Position numbers and translations under genes: made by a program. The notes under the pieces are model-generated. The model did not search any database. It had not been told where the DNA came from and worked only from the letters and a program-made list of their open reading frames with translations. Shown piece by piece: positions 60,658 to 64,000 of a DNA stretch of 64,000 nt (positions are counted from its first letter, which is position 1; each line of letters starts with the position of its first letter). Origin of the DNA: Parapedobacter tibetensis (GTDB lineage Bacteria; Bacteroidota; Bacteroidia; Sphingobacteriales; Sphingobacteriaceae); NCBI RefSeq assembly GCF_024704835.1, contig NZ_JAMXBE010000003.1, positions 372,001 to 436,000 of the forward strand, in the 5' to 3' direction.

Positions 60658-61428
60658 ATGGCGAACACAAATTTATTTGATTTGACAGGTAAGGTAGCCC
60701 TAGTTACGGGTTGCAAAAGAGGAATCGGCAAAGCCATTGCCATGGCGCTTGCCGAGGCTGGTGCTGACATCATTGGGGTGTCCGCTTCGCTTGAATTGCA
60801 GGGGAGTGATGTGTCCAAAGCTGTGGAGGCCGTGGGCCGTAGTTTCCACGCTTATCAAGCAGATTTTGGCAATCGCGAATCGTTATATGCATTCATCAAA
60901 AAGGCAAAGACCGAGCATCCCCGTATTGATATCTTATTCAACAATGCGGGAACGATATTGCGCAAACCCGTAGCCGAGCACTCGGATGAGTATTGGGATC
61001 AGGTAATCGAAATCAACCAGAATGCGCAATTCATCCTTACCCGTGAAATCGGCAAGGAGATGGTAGCAAGGGGGTCGGGCAAAATTGTCTTTACGGCATC
61101 GTTGCTTACCTTTCAGGGAGGGATCACCGTACCCGGATATGCGGCATCAAAAGGTGCGGTAGGCCAGTTGACTAAAGCTTTTGCCAATGAATGGGCTTCC
61201 AAGGGGGTAAACGTGAATGCCATAGCGCCGGGTTATATTTCCACGGACAATACGGAAGCGCTCCGAGCCGACGCAAATCGTAGCCGTTCAATTTTGGAGC
61301 GTATACCGGCCGGAAGATGGGGCGAACCCGAAGACTTCGAAGGCCCTGCCGTATTCTTGGCATCCCAGGCATCAAGCTATGTACATGGAACCATCCTTAC
61401 GGTAGATGGTGGATGGATGGGGAGATAG
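60658..61428 (+). CDS. kduD: 2-dehydro-3-deoxy-D-gluconate 5-dehydrogenase (KduD)
   Basis: Reduces DKII to 2-keto-3-deoxygluconate with NADH, following KduI. A 256-residue classical SDR: cofactor loop VTGCKRGIGKAIA at 16-28, NNAGTI at 95-100, and catalytic Ser148, Tyr161 and Lys165 (GYAASKGAVGQ). The end SYVHGTILTVDGGWMGR is standard. Last gene of the operon; further steps (KdgK, KdgA) are not in this window. Confidence 0.95.
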   Translation: MANTNLFDLTGKVALVTGCKRGIGKAIAMALAEAGADIIGVSASLELQGSDVSKAVEAVGRSFHAYQADFGNRESLYAFIKKAKTEHPRIDILFNNAGTILRKPVAEHSDEYWDQVIEINQNAQFILTREIGKEMVARGSGKIVFTASLLTFQGGITVPGYAASKGAVGQLTKAFANEWASKGVNVNAIAPGYISTDNTEALRADANRSRSILERIPAGRWGEPEDFEGPAVFLASQASSYVHGTILTVDGGWMGR

Positions 61429-61460
61429 TGTGGTGTAGTTATTAGTCAGGAAGCAAGCGC

Positions 61461-61480
61461 CTTTGCGTGCTTTGCGAGAA
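61461..61480 (+). repeat. Short dispersed repeat, copy 2 (CTTTGCGTGCTTTGCG family)
   Basis: 20 bases that match the minus strand of 27986-28005 at 18 positions. It lies in the gap between the convergent kduD and nadD genes. Confidence 0.55.
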
Positions 61481-61481
61481 A

Positions 61482-62060
61482 TTACTTATAAAGACCCTTG
61501 CTTTCGATAAATTCCAGCACATTATCCGGCACGAAATAACGGATATTTTTACCATTCTTCACCGCGTTGCGGATGAAGGTCGAGGAAAATTCCATAAGCG
61601 GGGTGTTGGTCAAGGTTACAGAAGGATGGCCTTCCAATTCAGGCGCCGCCGAGTAATTTGGCCGCGGATAGACATAAATGCGGTAATCGCGCAAAATGAT
61701 TTCATAATTTTTCCACTTTTTGAGCGAAGCAAGGTTATCAGACCCCATGATGAGCACAAAATCCTTTTCGGGATGTTTTTCCCTAAGGTGGATGAGGGTG
61801 TCAATGGTATATGACGGGTGGGGCATGGAAAACTCAATGGTGCTGCTGCGGATATTCTCGGCTTGTTCAAGGGCAAGATTTACCATTTCAAGCCGATCAT
61901 ACATATTGATGAGGGCATCTTTTTTTTTCAAGGGATTGTGCGGTGAAACCACTAACCATACCTCATCAAGGTCGGTATGATTTGCCAAGTAATTGGCTAT
62001 GATGAGGTGGCCGGTATGTATTGGGTTGAATGACCCAAAAAACAATCCAATGGTACGCAT
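61482..62060 (-). CDS. nadD: Nicotinate-nucleotide adenylyltransferase
   Basis: Adds AMP to nicotinate mononucleotide, the penultimate step of NAD synthesis; nadB and nadA of the same pathway are 25 kb away. The 192 residues begin IGLFFGSFNPIHTGHLIIAN with the HxGH nucleotidyltransferase motif. VLIMGSDNLASLKKW and the late SSTFIRNAV (the ISSTxIR motif) are present. Third gene of the yicC-gmk-nadD operon, four bases after gmk. Confidence 0.96.
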   Translation of the reverse strand: MRTIGLFFGSFNPIHTGHLIIANYLANHTDLDEVWLVVSPHNPLKKKDALINMYDRLEMVNLALEQAENIRSSTIEFSMPHPSYTIDTLIHLREKHPEKDFVLIMGSDNLASLKKWKNYEIILRDYRIYVYPRPNYSAAPELEGHPSVTLTNTPLMEFSSTFIRNAVKNGKNIRYFVPDNVLEFIESKGLYK

Positions 62061-62064
62061 ATCA

Positions 62065-62643
62065 TCAGTTCTTTTCTCCGGATAGGAAATCCAACATTAA
62101 TTTTTCAGCTTCCGCACAAGCCTTGCTCAAATCATCGTTGTTGAGGATTACGTCAAACCGATTTGCATAACCAAGTTCCTTTTCCGCCTTCGCAATCCGT
62201 TCGCGCAGCTTCTCTTCCGTATCGGTATCCCGGCCGCGTAGGCGCTGCTCCAATACACCCAGCGATGGGGGCTGTACAAATACGGCTAATGCCCGATCTG
62301 CAAACTTACGTTTGAGGTGCAGGCCGCCTTCCACATCGATATCAAAGATAACATGTTTTCCAGTAGCCCATATCCGATCTACTTCGGATCGAAGTGTGCC
62401 ATAGAATGTACCGGAATAGACCTCTTCGAATTCGATGAATTCTTTCTTCGCAATCCGGTGCAAGAATTCTCCTTTGGAGATAAAATAATAATCCTTTCCG
62501 TTCACCTCACCTCCGCGCGCCGTGCGTGTACTGGCCGAAATCGAGAAGGAAATCTTCTCCGCATGTTTCGACAGCAAGTGTCGTACGATAGTCGTTTTGC
62601 CGGCCCCGGAAGGTGCTGAGAATATAATGAGTTTTCCCTCCAT
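62065..62643 (-). CDS. gmk: Guanylate kinase
   Basis: Phosphorylates GMP to GDP. The P-loop is SAPSGAGKTTIV at 9-20; GMP contacts are in SASTRTARGGEVNGKDYYFI and EEVYSGTFYGTL; VIFDIDVEGGLHLK is the central strand. 192 residues, normal length. Middle gene of the operon, with a five-base gap to yicC. Confidence 0.97.
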   Translation of the reverse strand: MEGKLIIFSAPSGAGKTTIVRHLLSKHAEKISFSISASTRTARGGEVNGKDYYFISKGEFLHRIAKKEFIEFEEVYSGTFYGTLRSEVDRIWATGKHVIFDIDVEGGLHLKRKFADRALAVFVQPPSLGVLEQRLRGRDTDTEEKLRERIAKAEKELGYANRFDVILNNDDLSKACAEAEKLMLDFLSGEKN

Positions 62644-62648
62644 GGGTT

Positions 62649-63524
62649 TTACAGGACATTTAATAACTGCTCCTTGACCTTTTCCAATTCCTCCTTCATC
62701 TGCACCACCACTTGTTGGATTCCAGCGTGATTAGCCTTGGAGCCCAACGTGTTAATTTCGCGACCCATTTCCTGCGAGATAAAGCCGAGCTTCTTGCCAT
62801 TGGCATCAGCGCCTTCAAGCGCTTGAAGGAAATAGTTGCAGTGGCTACGCAAGCGGACTTTTTCTTCTGTGATGTCCAGCTTATCGATATAGAAAATGAG
62901 CTCCTGTTCAAACCGGTTTTTATCCACATTTTCCCTACCAACGGTATCATCCATGTATTGGCTTATCCGTTCGCGAATGAGCGGTATGCGGTCTGTCTCC
63001 ACTTTTTCCACTTCACCGAGCAGCCGTATGATGTCCTTGGTGCGTGAAGAAAGGTCATGCTTGAGTACTTCACCTTCGTCCCTTCTGAACAAATCGAGCT
63101 GAGCTACAGCATCCTGAAAAGCATCCAATAGCAATGCCGCTTCTTCATCATCGGCTACATCTTCGGTGTGGCTGACAACCTCTGGCATGTTGAGGGCCAT
63201 CTCAAAGATATTGCTATCCTTGCTGCCTACTGCTGCGGCAATGCTTTCCAGCTGCTCGTAATACTTCTTGAGCAATTCCGTATTGATGGAGGCGGCGGTA
63301 GCCGTTTGATCTACGTATTCCACGCTAACCATTACGCTTACCTTGCCCCGTTCAATGAGCCTTGTGCATTCGCTCCTTAGCGCCAATTCTTTGTCTGAAA
63401 AAGCCTTGGGCAGCCTTAGACTCAGTTCCAAAAACTTGGAGTTTAAGGATTTTATTTCGACGGTATACTTTACTTTTTGATTGTCTCTGGCACCAAAGCC
63501 ATACCCTGTCATCGATTTGATCAT
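62649..63524 (-). CDS. YicC-family endoribonuclease
   Basis: A 291-residue cytosolic protein of the YicC family, an endoribonuclease group with an unusual open-and-closed hexameric structure. It starts MIKSMTGYGFG, the family's signature, then VEIKSLNSKFLELSLRLPKA. The C-terminus has QEMGREINTLGSKANHAGIQ with conserved Glu/Arg/Asn residues. I use ATG 63524; the TTG upstream falls in the promoter -7 element. First gene of yicC-gmk-nadD. Confidence 0.95.
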   Translation of the reverse strand: MIKSMTGYGFGARDNQKVKYTVEIKSLNSKFLELSLRLPKAFSDKELALRSECTRLIERGKVSVMVSVEYVDQTATAASINTELLKKYYEQLESIAAAVGSKDSNIFEMALNMPEVVSHTEDVADDEEAALLLDAFQDAVAQLDLFRRDEGEVLKHDLSSRTKDIIRLLGEVEKVETDRIPLIRERISQYMDDTVGRENVDKNRFEQELIFYIDKLDITEEKVRLRSHCNYFLQALEGADANGKKLGFISQEMGREINTLGSKANHAGIQQVVVQMKEELEKVKEQLLNVL

Positions 63525-63527
63525 GCG

Positions 63528-63535
63528 CAAAGGTA
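63528..63535 (-). promoter_or_regulatory. -7 element immediately before yicC
   Basis: Minus-strand TACCTTTG, exact consensus, three bases before ATG 63524. No -33 TTG; the upstream region is a tandem repeat. Confidence 0.5.
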
Positions 63536-63540
63536 ATAAT

Positions 63541-63600
63541 TAGCTTTTAGCTTTTGGGTATCAGCGATCAGCTTTCGGCAATTGGCTTTCGGCTTTGGTC
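63541..63600. repeat. Degenerate AGCTTT-rich tandem repeat
   Basis: About 60 bases built of variants of AGCTTTTAG, AGCTTTCGGC and GGCTTTCGGC. Directly upstream of the yicC promoter element. Confidence 0.6.
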
Positions 63601-63720
63601 GCGGGCTACCCCACAATGCCATTACCCGCTAAGATTCGCGCTAGTTTTGGGGATGCGGCTGGTGAGCGTCATGTATGGGTCGCCTTTTCCATACCTTTAA
63701 AAAGGTGGACTATATGTGAA

Positions 63721-63753
63721 TAATACGTGGGTAATAGGTGGATAATACGTGGC
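63721..63753. repeat. Three tandem 11-base units
   Basis: TAATACGTGGG, TAATAGGTGGA and TAATACGTGGC follow one another exactly, 33 bases in all. They end three bases past the stop of the CAP-domain gene. Confidence 0.85.
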
Positions 63754-63756
63754 TAT

Positions 63757-64000
63757 TTACCAATCGTGCTTGGCGATAATGATGCAAAGGTACGATTGAT
63801 ACGTGCTGCCCGAAGGGACGCGGACATAGCCAATGCCGATATCCTGTAATGAGCCGTTCCATTCATCCATACCCAACAGGTGCTTGCGATGACCCAAGCC
63901 GGGGGAGTTTTTGCCGATAATCATGGCCTTCATCCCATCGATGGCCGAGGGATGGTTGGCACCTATGGATTCAAAATTGTTTGCATTTTTGCGCTTTAGC
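63757..64000 (-). CDS. CAP/SCP-domain protein, C-terminal part (cut by window edge)
   Basis: Read by hand on the minus strand from base 64000 to TAA at 63757-63759, 80 codons and no start inside the window. The text matches the end of a bacterial CAP (YkwD/SCP-like) domain: a helix (NNFESIGANHPSAIDGMKAM), GLGHRKHLLGMDEWNGSLQD, then IGIGYVRVPSGSTYQSYLC. The HR-x-x-LL and DIGIG motifs are typical. Such domains are extracellular and of unclear biochemical role in bacteria. Confidence 0.75.
   Translation of the reverse strand, partial: LKRKNANNFESIGANHPSAIDGMKAMIIGKNSPGLGHRKHLLGMDEWNGSLQDIGIGYVRVPSGSTYQSYLCIIIAKHDW

Noticed and set aside
1-64000. CRISPR arrays, toxin-antitoxin pairs or phage genes
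   Set aside because: No regularly spaced repeats and no such proteins were recognised on either strand.

Overview
The window is one contiguous piece of a Bacteroidetes chromosome, most likely from Sphingobacteriaceae or a close relative. The evidence is a gldD-type lipoprotein, the bamD-rpoZ-coaBC and yicC-gmk-nadD gene orders, DUF4097 and DUF4861 proteins, a tricorn-like S41 protease, the Bacteroidetes promoter pattern (TTG, 18-20 bases, TAnnTTTG), and no Shine-Dalgarno sequences. Family level is inference; no rRNA gene is present to settle it. I saw no tRNA gene, CRISPR array, complete mobile element or known defence system.

Layout. 1-5 kb: a cut-off EamA transporter, a YdeI-like gene, and a minus-strand operon of ECF sigma factor, HEAT-repeat membrane protein and two DUF4097-like proteins, one frameshifted. 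5-17 kb: small metabolic and housekeeping genes (NYN protein, SDR, SRPBCC, PAP2-like, Nudix, amidohydrolase, rlmN, comF, vanZ with a tiny lipoprotein, gcvH, anmK, DUF2461, cdsA-DUF2007-CPBP). 16-27 kb: an aspartic protease with a PDZ domain, a giant tricorn-like protease, an IS5-type remnant, a zinc ribbon-Nif3-membrane protein operon, a GNAT gene, a hydrolase remnant, and an RsmI-like methylase coupled to a flavin monooxygenase. 27-39 kb: apaG, an NAD(P)-binding protein coupled to an ABC-F ATPase, two perfect parS palindromes, mnmG, an Ig-like lipoprotein, gamma carbonic anhydrase, divergent nadB/nadA flanking a 472-base AT-rich gap, then thiL. 39-56 kb: aconitase, cold-shock protein, pterin dehydratase, recO, dgkA, a LacI regulator, coaBC-rpoZ-bamD, a broken M14 peptidase, NifU, a LolE-like permease, an MBL hydrolase and a TPR-comA-aroE-gldD cluster. 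57-61 kb: an aldehyde dehydrogenase and a hexuronate set (kduI, DUF4861, kduD). 61-64 kb: nadD-gmk-yicC, tandem repeats and a cut-off CAP-domain gene.

How it fits together. The strongest system-level signal is a probable chromosome origin: two parS sites beside mnmG, a very AT-rich gene-free gap between nadB and nadA with DnaA-box-like words, and a change in G versus C usage of plus-strand genes across that gap. nadB, nadA and nadD supply NAD. KduI and KduD act in sequence on unsaturated uronate breakdown products, and a LacI-type operator overlaps the kduI promoter.

The window also holds many gene remnants (VOC, alpha/beta hydrolase, IS5 transposase, M14 peptidase, DUF4112, DUF4097-like) and two families of short dispersed intergenic repeats. 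At least five genes have the promoter -7 element only 3-4 bases before the start codon, suggesting leaderless or nearly leaderless mRNAs.
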